Of a stretch of DNA of 10,206 bases, positions 4,697 to 10,206 are shown in pieces; position 1 is the stretch's first letter, and every line of letters starts with the position of its first letter. Position numbers and translations under genes: made by a program. The notes below the pieces were generated by a model. That model did not search any database, had not been told where the DNA came from, and saw only the letters and a program-made list of their open reading frames with translations. The DNA comes from Candidatus Levyibacteriota bacterium. GTDB lineage: Bacteria > Patescibacteriota > Microgenomatia > Levybacterales > UBA12049. The stretch covers positions 1-10,206 of the forward strand of contig JAHFKF010000049.1 of the NCBI GenBank assembly GCA_023245475.1. The letters are read 5' to 3'.

Positions 4697-6373
4697 GTGC
4701 CCGAATCCAAGAGCAAAAAACACACAACAAAATACATCTTTGTCTCCGGTGGAGTCATCTCCGGCATCGGTAAGGGTATCACCTCCGCATCAATCGCTCT
4801 TCTTCTCAAATCAGCAGGTTATAAAGTCGCCCCCATCAAAGTAGAAAACTATCTCAATCTTGACGCAGGAACAATTAATCCTATTGAACACGGTGATCCA
4901 TTCCTTTGTGAAGATGGTACAGAGGGAGATATGGACATTGGGACATACGAGAAATTCCTTGATGCAGACATGGGACAGGTTAACTTTGTGACCATGGGAC
5001 GTATTTACCAAACCGTTATTGATCGGGAACGTCGCTTTGAATACAACGGAGAAGATGTTGAAGCAATTCCACATATTACCGATGAAATTACAAAACGTAT
5101 TAAAGAGGTTGGTTCCAAGAGTAATGCTGATATTGTCATGATTGAAATGGGGGGAACGGCTGGAGAATATCAAAATATTTTCTATTATGAAGCTTCTCGA
5201 ATCATGACACTGAAAAATCCAGGCGACGTGATTCATGTTCATGTTAGTTACGTCCCAACGCCATCTCATCTCGGAGAGCCTAAGACCAAGCCAACCCAGC
5301 TGTCTGTTCGTACTCTTAACTCAATGGGGATTCAGCCAGACTTTATTATTGCTCGTTCTGAAAAATATTTAGATAAAAGACGCAGGGACAGATTCGCGCT
5401 TTTCTGCAATATGCATCCAGAAGATATTATCTCCAACCCTGATGTCAGCACCGTGTACGAGATTCCTTTTTCAATGCAAGAGCAAGGGCTTGATAAACGA
5501 ATTTTACAAAAGCTTAATTTACCAATAAAAACTCCAAATATCGCCAAGTGGAAAAAATTGGTTGATAGTATCAAAGCTCCAAAGAAAAAGACAGTTAATG
5601 TTGCCATCATTGGAAAATACTTTGGCACCGGTGAGTATCAAATTCGTGATTCGTATGCCGCTTTGTTTGATGCAATTGATCATGCATCATGGGCAAAGGG
5701 CGTAGAGGTAAAGACCCATTGGATTGATGCTGAAAAGCTCGAGAAGGAAGGTGCTGAGAAAATTCTTGGTACACCAGATGGGATTATTGTCCCTATTGGT
5801 TGGGGAGAGCGTGGTTCTGAAGGCATGATTGCTGCTGCTGACTATGCTCGCAAGATGAAGATTCCTTACCTTGGGTTGTGCTATGGTATGCAGCTTGCCT
5901 GTGTGGCATTTGCTCGTTCTGTCTTGGGATGGAAAGACGCAAGTACTGCCGAGAACAATCCTAAATCAAAGCATCCTGTCATTTACCTGATCCCGTCTCA
6001 AAAAGAAATCATGGAACGACGTGCCTATGGCGGAACCATGCGTCTTGGCGGCTGGGAAGCAATTGTTAAGAAAGGCACAAAGGCGTATGAGTTGTACGAG
6101 AAATACGGCCAAATGATCAATAAGGCAAAAGGCTTGACCAGTGAAAGGCATCGACATCGATATGAATTCAACAATACGTTTGCCAAGGACTTTGAAAAGG
6201 CAGGTTTGGTAATTAGTGCAAGGTCAGTTGAAGAAGGGCTTGTTGAAATTATTGAAATACCAGATCATCCATTTTACATTGGGACACAAGGCCATCCTGA
6301 ATACAAGAGTCGTCCACTAACTCCTCATCCTATCTTCCTTGGGTTTATTGAGGCCGTGGCAAAAGATCACTGA
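4697..6373 (+). CDS. pyrG: CTP synthase (glutamine-hydrolysing)
   Basis: This 558-residue enzyme converts UTP to CTP with ATP and glutamine, the last step of de novo cytidine nucleotide synthesis, in the cytoplasm. The N-terminal synthetase domain (about 1-280) has the P-loop SGGVISGIGKG (17-27), the DGTEGDMD block with D80 matching E. coli D72, E150 matching E. coli E140 in MIEMGGTAGE, and KTKPTQ (196-201). The class I glutamine amidotransferase domain (about 298-558) has nucleophile C395 in GLCYGMQ and H533 with E535 in GHPEYKSRP. ERHRHRYEFNN (483-493) and GGTMRLG are also conserved. Length is close to E. coli (545). Several near-invariant positions differ: KLDPY is KVENY, GGTVGDIES is GGTAGEYQN, and VPGGFG is VPIGWG. 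All catalytic residues I can check remain. The GTG start is fixed by the promoter; the nearby ATG at 4690 is out of frame. Confidence 0.97.
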   Translation: MPESKSKKHTTKYIFVSGGVISGIGKGITSASIALLLKSAGYKVAPIKVENYLNLDAGTINPIEHGDPFLCEDGTEGDMDIGTYEKFLDADMGQVNFVTMGRIYQTVIDRERRFEYNGEDVEAIPHITDEITKRIKEVGSKSNADIVMIEMGGTAGEYQNIFYYEASRIMTLKNPGDVIHVHVSYVPTPSHLGEPKTKPTQLSVRTLNSMGIQPDFIIARSEKYLDKRRRDRFALFCNMHPEDIISNPDVSTVYEIPFSMQEQGLDKRILQKLNLPIKTPNIAKWKKLVDSIKAPKKKTVNVAIIGKYFGTGEYQIRDSYAALFDAIDHASWAKGVEVKTHWIDAEKLEKEGAEKILGTPDGIIVPIGWGERGSEGMIAAADYARKMKIPYLGLCYGMQLACVAFARSVLGWKDASTAENNPKSKHPVIYLIPSQKEIMERRAYGGTMRLGGWEAIVKKGTKAYELYEKYGQMINKAKGLTSERHRHRYEFNNTFAKDFEKAGLVISARSVEEGLVEIIEIPDHPFYIGTQGHPEYKSRPLTPHPIFLGFIEAVAKDH

Positions 6374-6375
6374 GT

Positions 6376-6403
6376 TTGAATTGCACCTTTTTTCTTCTAG
6401 AAT
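6376..6403 (+). promoter_or_regulatory. promoter of the 6412 gene, leaderless start
   Basis: TTGAAT (6376-6381) and TAGAAT (6398-6403) are 16 bp apart. The -10 box ends 8 bases before the ATG at 6412. The boxes closely match those of the tRNA-Arg promoter. The frame is open upstream to a TTG at 6376, but that codon lies inside the -35 box and is rejected as a start. Confidence 0.6.
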
Positions 6404-6411
6404 ACGCTTTT

Positions 6412-7014
6412 ATGACAGAATCTTATACTCCTCATCCTAAAGAAGCTTCAACTTCCATAGAAATTAGGCGTTTATCTGAGTCTCAAAATTTTTATGAGCA
6501 ACCACCTTTTATAGCTGCGTTTGCTTTAGCACTCGATAACGTACCTATTAAAGCTTCAGATTTTGCATATCTACTGACTAAATTCGTTGCTAAACGTGAG
6601 ATATTACGTCAGCAGCAGGGGGCTAAAGTCTCTATGAATGATTTTTTTCAAGATGTAGTTAAGCAATTACCTCTTGCGAAAAGGCCATCGTATGAAGATA
6701 GAAGTGTCCTTCTCAGTGCTGTTTTTAAAAACACAGTACTAGATCTTGATGATGGCAATCCTTATTGGGATACATATGTTCATACGCAACAAGACAAAGG
6801 AATCTATAAGGCTGATGGTTCACGGACTAAATACTCCTTTATTTCTATTACATTCCCTCGTCCTTATGTAGATTGGGTAAGTGAACGATTGGCTAGCGAT
6901 ACTCGAGTTAGCGACTTATCAAAAAGACAAGGAGTCATAAATGTTTTTCAAACTTCAAGGTTAAATGAGGGTAACACGAATCAGCAGCGAATTGCACGTG
7001 AGGATCGACAATAA
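6412..7014 (+). CDS. hypothetical protein, paralogue of the next gene
   Basis: I do not recognise this 200-residue soluble protein, but it is clearly related to the product of the next gene (7059-7727). Shared landmarks in the same order are L-x4-NFY followed by PF (21-33), an SY before a helical stretch (93-94), L-D-x(4)-P-x-W-x-x-YV-x(7)-IY-x-x-DG (112-136), and P-x(4)-W-x-x-x-R (149-159). The aromatic and Asp-Gly positions are the best conserved and could form a binding site. There is no signal peptide or membrane segment. The start at ATG 6412 follows from the promoter; a longer TTG start would translate the promoter itself. It is a separate transcription unit from pyrG, which ends 38 bp upstream. 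Confidence 0.75.
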   Translation: MTESYTPHPKEASTSIEIRRLSESQNFYEQPPFIAAFALALDNVPIKASDFAYLLTKFVAKREILRQQQGAKVSMNDFFQDVVKQLPLAKRPSYEDRSVLLSAVFKNTVLDLDDGNPYWDTYVHTQQDKGIYKADGSRTKYSFISITFPRPYVDWVSERLASDTRVSDLSKRQGVINVFQTSRLNEGNTNQQRIAREDRQ

Positions 7015-7019
7015 TCCTC

Positions 7020-7048
7020 TTGCCGATTACACTAGATTGACATATAAT
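7020..7048 (+). promoter_or_regulatory. promoter of the 7059 gene
   Basis: TTGCCG (7020-7025) and a consensus TATAAT (7043-7048) are 17 bp apart. The -10 box ends 10 bases before the ATG at 7059, the longest gap in the set, so the leader would be about four bases or none. The promoter starts just past the stop of the paralogous gene upstream. Confidence 0.6.
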
Positions 7049-7052
7049 CTAG
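7032..7052. repeat. inverted repeat across a -10 box, possible operator
   Basis: CTAGATT (7032-7038) and AATCTAG (7046-7052) are a perfect 7-bp inverted repeat with a 7-base centre. The right arm overlaps the TATAAT box of the 7059 gene. A dimeric repressor bound here would block the promoter. As RNA at the 3' end of the upstream transcript it could also form a weak hairpin, but no T-run follows. Confidence 0.45.
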
Positions 7053-7058
7053 GCTTCT

Positions 7059-7727
7059 ATGTCAAACCATGAAGCATCTCCACGACAAATTCGTTCTGAA
7101 GCTCGACCTACGGAGGTCGTCGTTTCAGCAAATAAGTTGCAGCCGGGAGAAAATTTTTACCTTGCTCAAGGACCATTTAAAAAAGTCTTAAAGCATGTAT
7201 CCGATCAATTTAGAATGAACACAGTCAGGCAAGTGCCTGAAATGGAAGAGGCTGTTGCTTCTACGATAACGCATGGGCTGGGCGCTGCCTTTGGAAGGGG
7301 TAATCCTCAGGCTTCAGTTGATCAGATTCACAGCTATTTAGTTTCAAATAATGTGACTCCTGCAGATAAAGCTTCCTACAAAGTGGGAAATACCTTTCGA
7401 CTTTTTAGGCAAGTGACACATGGGGCATTTACGATTCTTGATAACAGATATCCTGATTGGCGGTTATATGTTACGGCGAAACGGGAGCCACACTTGTATA
7501 CTGATGATGGCAAGTATTTACCAAAAGACACTAAATCTCGGCCAGACCTACCAATAACATACTATGCATGGCTAGCAGATAGACAACGTCAATCGCAAAG
7601 TTTGCGTGCAGGTATGGTTCAGTTAGTCGCTATGCAAGAATTTTCTGGCGATCGTGGAGAGGTAATGAATCGATATCAGATAACACGAACAAAAGGCTTC
7701 GTTGGCGGATCTCTACAATCCCGTTGA
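7059..7727 (+). CDS. hypothetical protein, paralogue of the preceding gene
   Basis: This 222-residue protein has no family I recognise. It shares with the preceding gene (6412-7014) the ordered landmarks L-x4-NFY followed by PF (27-40), SY (106-107), L-D-x(3)-P-x-W-x-x-YV-x(7)-LY-x-x-DG (127-151) and P-x(5)-W-x-x-x-R (165-175). It is longer in the middle (about 60-95) and at the C-terminus. It is cytoplasmic by sequence, basic, with no membrane segment. The pair probably arose by tandem duplication followed by strong divergence, yet each copy has its own promoter. The TGA stop at 7725-7727 overlaps the -35 box of rplS. The palindrome across its -10 box, absent from its twin, suggests the two are regulated differently. 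Confidence 0.77.
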   Translation: MSNHEASPRQIRSEARPTEVVVSANKLQPGENFYLAQGPFKKVLKHVSDQFRMNTVRQVPEMEEAVASTITHGLGAAFGRGNPQASVDQIHSYLVSNNVTPADKASYKVGNTFRLFRQVTHGAFTILDNRYPDWRLYVTAKREPHLYTDDGKYLPKDTKSRPDLPITYYAWLADRQRQSQSLRAGMVQLVAMQEFSGDRGEVMNRYQITRTKGFVGGSLQSR

Positions 7728-7752
7728 GATTTCTTGAGTTTTAGGGTATAAT
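7724..7752 (+). promoter_or_regulatory. promoter of rplS, leaderless start
   Basis: TTGAGA (7724-7729) and consensus TATAAT (7747-7752) are 17 bp apart. The -10 box ends 8 bases before the ATG at 7761. The -35 box contains the stop codon of the upstream gene. No Shine-Dalgarno sequence is present. Confidence 0.7.
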
Positions 7753-7760
7753 ATCCAAAT

Positions 7761-8045
7761 ATGTTACAGACAATTAATTTTGCACCAGGCGACATTATCA
7801 AAGTTCATCTGAAAATCCGAGAAGGAGAAAAGACCCGTATTCAGGTTTTCAAAGGTGTTGTTCTTGGTATCAGAGGTCGCGGAGAAAACAAAATGTTCAC
7901 TGTTCAAAAGATGGTTGGACAGATTTCAGTTGAAAGAATTTGGCCAATTAACTCTCCACTCATTGAAAAGATTGAAGTTGCAGAACATCCACGAAAGAGA
8001 ATTCGCCGAGCAAAACTCAACTACCTCAAAGTCCCTAAGAAATAG
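7761..8045 (+). CDS. rplS: 50S ribosomal protein L19
   Basis: This 94-residue protein is L19 of the large ribosomal subunit, which sits at the interface with the small subunit. The family core is intact: FAPGDIIKVHLKIREGEKTR (7-26), IQVFKGVVLGIRGRG (27-41), FTVQKM (46-51), SVERIWPINSPLIEKIEV (56-73) and the basic end RRAKLNYL (82-89). E. coli L19 has 115 residues. Here about 15 are missing before the first strand, and the basic tail that normally follows YL is replaced by KVPKK. The short N-terminus is not a mis-called start, since the promoter lies directly upstream. It is not in the usual rpsP-rimM-trmD-rplS cluster but is transcribed alone or with the gene at 8075. Confidence 0.96.
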   Translation: MLQTINFAPGDIIKVHLKIREGEKTRIQVFKGVVLGIRGRGENKMFTVQKMVGQISVERIWPINSPLIEKIEVAEHPRKRIRRAKLNYLKVPKK

Positions 8046-8074
8046 TTTTATCTAGGATAACTCCCATAGTATCT

Positions 8075-8839
8075 ATGATTGAAAGATTTATCCCACGCTC
8101 ATTGCCTCCTGAAATTATTCATACCCGTCGGTGGCTTGAGCAAGAAGTCATTGCAAAAGGTACCTGTCCTCCTTTAAATCGAGTCGTACAATCGCATCGT
8201 AGAGAAGATGGCTCTCTCGACTGGGATGGGATGTCCGAAATTGATATTACTTCATTTCGTCACCTGCCGCTCAATAGTAGATCATTGCGTCTTGGCGTTG
8301 CCCAGCATTATCTTAAATTCATGCAAGACTCCGTAACTGACAAAGCTCCTCTTACTACGATTATGGTATTATCAGATTTCGACACCAATAGACAGTATGA
8401 TCAGTTTGTGCAAGAGCTTAGCATGAATGCATTACTGGCGATGTATACTAACCCCACATGGGCGGAGGTAGGAAAAGAAGCCTTTGTCAGAGAGGCAGCT
8501 CTGTTGGATATACCGAAAGATGAAGTACAAGAAGTACTTTCACAGCCGATGGCGATCTCCTCCAATGTCGTCCAGGATGTCTTTCCCCCGATACCCTTTT
8601 TTGGGCAAGAGCTCACGCCTTCCGATATTTCCTTGTTTGCTCAGGATCGTGGCCCTAGCGAACGTATGAAGATGCTTTCTCGTGCTCCTCACTATCTTAT
8701 TCAAGTACTAAATAAATTCAACACAGAGCCCTTTATTGGATCTCTGAATAGAGATCGATTACGAAAGCGCAATACTGATCTTGCTCTTGGAACAGATCTC
8801 CAAAAATATCAAGGGGTCATGCGTGATTTACGAGGATAG
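8075..8839 (+). CDS. hypothetical protein
   Basis: I do not recognise this 254-residue protein. It is soluble, with mixed helical content and no signal peptide. TTIMVLSDFDTNRQYDQF at about 94-111 looks like a hydrophobic strand ending in acidic residues, and PPIPFFGQELTP at about 172-183 is a proline and aromatic rich linker. The C-terminus is basic (DRLRKRNTDL). The start is less certain than elsewhere. CATAGT at 8065-8070 is the only -10-like box, it has no -35 partner, and there is no Shine-Dalgarno sequence close to the ATG. It begins 29 bp after rplS and may ride on that transcript. It ends 7 bp from the convergent gene at 8847. Confidence 0.72.
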   Translation: MIERFIPRSLPPEIIHTRRWLEQEVIAKGTCPPLNRVVQSHRREDGSLDWDGMSEIDITSFRHLPLNSRSLRLGVAQHYLKFMQDSVTDKAPLTTIMVLSDFDTNRQYDQFVQELSMNALLAMYTNPTWAEVGKEAFVREAALLDIPKDEVQEVLSQPMAISSNVVQDVFPPIPFFGQELTPSDISLFAQDRGPSERMKMLSRAPHYLIQVLNKFNTEPFIGSLNRDRLRKRNTDLALGTDLQKYQGVMRDLRG

Positions 8840-8846
8840 CGGCTTT

Positions 8847-9143
8847 CTATTTCTTCTTTTGTAGACCCACGTAGTCTATTTTGGGGAAATGTGCTCTGAC
8901 TTCAGCCCAGAATTTATCAGCAAGTCCGCTTGAGAATTTCCCATACTTTGTTGATTCTGATTTAGAGCAAAGATTGTTTTCCCATCGTTGAACTAATGGC
9001 ACGATTTTTTTACCGACTTCATTAAATTTTTCTTGTAACTCGTCTGGAGTTACTGCATATTTATCATGAATTTCTCGAAATTCAGTAAAGAGATCTTTGT
9101 GAGCTTCGATCATTTCCATGACTTGCTTCTTTGATTTGGTCAT
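8847..9143 (-). CDS. small hypothetical protein
   Basis: I do not recognise this 98-residue protein. It is highly charged (many K and E) and probably all-helical, with an N-terminal amphipathic helix (about 3-28) and a second at about 32-55, a single Cys (C59), and aromatic residues W53 and W79. The C-terminus is basic (LQKKK). There is no signal peptide. It lies 27 bp downstream of dus on the same strand, but an extended -10 box in that gap gives it its own leaderless-type start. It is a plausible real gene because start, promoter and tight packing on both sides agree. Confidence 0.7.
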   Translation of the reverse strand: MTKSKKQVMEMIEAHKDLFTEFREIHDKYAVTPDELQEKFNEVGKKIVPLVQRWENNLCSKSESTKYGKFSSGLADKFWAEVRAHFPKIDYVGLQKKK

Positions 9144-9149
9144 ACACTT

Positions 9150-9158
9150 AGTATAGCA
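9150..9158 (-). promoter_or_regulatory. extended -10 promoter of the 8847-9143 gene
   Basis: On the minus strand TGCTATACT occupies 9158-9150 and ends 6 bases before the ATG at 9143. It fits wholly within the 27-bp gap after the dus stop codon. No -35 match is seen. Confidence 0.55.
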
Positions 9159-9170
9159 GAGTTATGTGGT

Positions 9171-10124
9171 CTATGAGTAGTTCTCTAACCGTTCACGTAA
9201 TTGTTCAAGAGTCTTTGCAAGCATCAGGTCTTCGCGCAGAGCTGATGAGTCAGGGAAGTTGCTAATGTACGTCTTGGCAAACTTCTTCAGCAGAGCAAAA
9301 TTCTTTTTTCCAAGCCACTGTTTTTCAAACAATTCGATATGGTGGAGGTAGAGATTGATTCGTTCTTCAACTGTGATCGTCTGTGGATCGATGGCTGGAT
9401 TAAAGACCCATGGATTGGCAAAGATACCTCGTCCGATCATAAATCCATCGCAGCCGTACTCTTCATATTTTTCTTTGATTTCGGCAAGAGAAAGGACGTC
9501 TCCATTGCCGCTTAATACCGTTTCGGGTGCAATTTTATTTTTTAATTCCACAATCCGTGGCATAAACTCCCAGTGTGCATCAACCTTGGACATTTCTGCA
9601 ACGGTTCTGAGGTGCACTGTTAATGCCGCAATTTTTTGTTGCAATAAAAAGCCAATCCATTCCTCAATAGTTTCATGGGAATAACCAATTCGCGTCTTCA
9701 CACTGACCGGTAAATCAGCAGCGCCTTCTTTGGTTGCTTGGATAATTTCTGCGGCAAGCGAAGGGTTTTTAATGAGTGCCGAGCATGCACCACCCTTGAC
9801 AATGGTTCGTTCAGGACAGCCCATGTTGATATCAATGCCGGCAAAACCCATCTGTGAAATTTCTTTGGCAACGACAAAGAATTGCTCTGGTTTTGTTCCC
9901 CAGATTTGAGCGACGATTGGTTTTTGCTCAGGGGTAAATAACAGATTTGTCATGACACGTTCTTTGCCTTTGGATACCAGTCCCGCACATGCTGTAAATT
10001 CAGTAAAGAGCACGTCTGGCTTACCGATCTCGGTTATCACTTGTCTAAACACCACGTCCGTAACACCATCAAGCGGCGCGAGCGAGGTAAATGGCTTGGG
10101 CAAATCTTGCCAAAATGACTTCAT
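9171..10124 (-). CDS. dus: tRNA-dihydrouridine synthase
   Basis: This 317-residue FMN enzyme uses NADPH to reduce specific uridines in the tRNA D-loop to dihydrouridine. The TIM-barrel landmarks are present: SLAPLDGVTDVVFR (14-27), where FMN binds, TEFTACAGL (41-49), VAQIWG (71-76), DINMGCPE with catalytic C103 (98-105), GGACSALIKNP (111-121), VSVKTRIGY (140-148, K143 on FMN), VHLRT with H171 and R173 (170-174), SGNGDV (205-210) and GFMIGRGIFANPW (227-239). The C-terminal helical domain (about 250-317) recognises tRNA. Length matches the family. VHLRT replaces the common HGRT, and the MSKV loop follows it where REQ-type sequences often occur. Which subfamily (DusB-like or another) I cannot say. 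It has an extended -10 promoter and no Shine-Dalgarno sequence. A tRNA gene lies at the other end of the window, which is probably a coincidence. Confidence 0.95.
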   Translation of the reverse strand: MKSFWQDLPKPFTSLAPLDGVTDVVFRQVITEIGKPDVLFTEFTACAGLVSKGKERVMTNLLFTPEQKPIVAQIWGTKPEQFFVVAKEISQMGFAGIDINMGCPERTIVKGGACSALIKNPSLAAEIIQATKEGAADLPVSVKTRIGYSHETIEEWIGFLLQQKIAALTVHLRTVAEMSKVDAHWEFMPRIVELKNKIAPETVLSGNGDVLSLAEIKEKYEEYGCDGFMIGRGIFANPWVFNPAIDPQTITVEERINLYLHHIELFEKQWLGKKNFALLKKFAKTYISNFPDSSALREDLMLAKTLEQLRERLENYS

Positions 10125-10132
10125 AGATATGT

Positions 10133-10141
10133 ATTATACCA
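10133..10141 (-). promoter_or_regulatory. extended -10 promoter of dus
   Basis: On the minus strand TGGTATAAT occupies 10141-10133 and ends 8 bases before the ATG at 10124. It is one of a divergent pair with the element at 10162-10170. No -35 box is evident. Confidence 0.65.
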
Positions 10142-10161
10142 GTTTCTTTTTTTAGCTGGCA

Positions 10162-10170
10162 TGGTATAGT
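10162..10170 (+). promoter_or_regulatory. extended -10 promoter at the right edge
   Basis: TGGTATAGT is an extended -10 box 6 bases before a GTG at 10177, the same layout as the GTG start of pyrG. It points away from the dus promoter. No -35 box is evident. Confidence 0.45.
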
Positions 10171-10176
10171 TATAGT

Positions 10177-10206
10177 GTGAATAGGAATCGATCTAACAAA
10201 GACGAA
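10177..10206 (+). CDS. possible 5' end of a gene running off the window
   Basis: GTG at 10177 opens a frame of ten codons (MNRNRSNKDE) that is still open at the last base. The support is purely positional: an extended -10 box 6 bases upstream, matching the leaderless starts elsewhere, and a divergent arrangement with dus. The first residues are basic and polar, as common for cytoplasmic proteins. No function can be given. Confidence 0.4.
   Translation, partial: MNRNRSNKDE

Noticed and set aside
4546..4773. 75-codon plus-strand frame bridging the lipoprotein gene and pyrG
   Set aside because: It overlaps two well-supported genes in another frame, crosses the pyrG promoter and has no initiation signal of its own.
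4811..5269. 152-codon open frame on the minus strand inside pyrG
   Set aside because: It is antisense to the conserved synthetase domain of pyrG. Its translation is rich in N, H, I and F with no motif, and it has no promoter; it is a shadow of pyrG codon use. The same applies to 5332-5628 and 5966-6157.
6371..6373. Reading TGA as glycine (genetic code 25)
   Set aside because: pyrG ends at TGA exactly where the family ends, and the 7059 gene ends at TGA next to the rplS promoter, so TGA is a normal stop here.
7037..7042. TTGACA directly before the TATAAT of the 7059 gene
   Set aside because: It matches the -35 consensus exactly but touches the -10 box with no spacer, so it cannot act as its -35 element. 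TTGCCG at 7020-7025 is at the right distance.
9355..9684. 109-codon open frame on the plus strand inside dus
   Set aside because: It is antisense to the conserved dus barrel and has no -10 box before the start; 9952-10155 is rejected for the same reason.

Overview
The window looks like a piece of a Candidate Phyla Radiation (Patescibacteria) chromosome. This is inferred from gene style, not from a marker tree. Three housekeeping proteins are recognisable: a CTP synthase with unusual variants of its normally invariant motifs, a ribosomal protein L19 trimmed at both ends, and a tRNA-dihydrouridine synthase. They sit among short, single-gene hypothetical proteins. Coding density is high and the DNA is moderately AT-rich. 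TGA is used as an ordinary stop (for example at the end of pyrG), so the recoded-TGA lineages (Gracilibacteria and Absconditabacteria) are not indicated. There is no integrase, transposase, CRISPR array, toxin pair or phage gene.

Layout. 1-112: tRNA-Arg(UCG) with its own promoter. 164-1972: two class I methyltransferase-like genes facing each other. 2049-4055: a minus-strand hypothetical gene, then a divergent plus-strand pair made of a hypothetical gene interrupted by a frameshift and a YkgJ-type cysteine-cluster protein. 4107-4646: a predicted exported lipoprotein with a Tat-like leader. 4697-6373: pyrG. 6412-7727: two tandem hypothetical genes that are recognisably paralogous. 7761-8045: rplS. 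8075-8839: a hypothetical gene. 8847-10124: two minus-strand genes, a small hypothetical and dus. 10177 to the right edge: the probable first ten codons of a gene divergent from dus.

The clearest window-wide signal is regulatory. Nearly every gene has a sigma70-type -10 box, often an extended TGnTATAAT form or with a -35 box 16-17 bp upstream, ending only 5-10 bases before the start codon. Transcription would then begin on, or within about four bases of, the start codon, giving leaderless mRNAs and mostly one-gene transcripts. The one clear second gene of an operon (the YkgJ-type gene at 3621) is the exception: it lacks a -10 box and carries a Shine-Dalgarno-like GGGAG. This pattern resolves several start sites (2789 rather than 2816, 6412 rather than 6376, GTG 4697) and predicts the edge gene at 10177.

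I found no defined multi-gene system such as defence, biosynthesis or secretion. The best leads are the leaderless architecture, the paralogous pair at 6412-7727 with a palindrome across the second gene's -10 box, and the frameshifted gene at 2851-3611.
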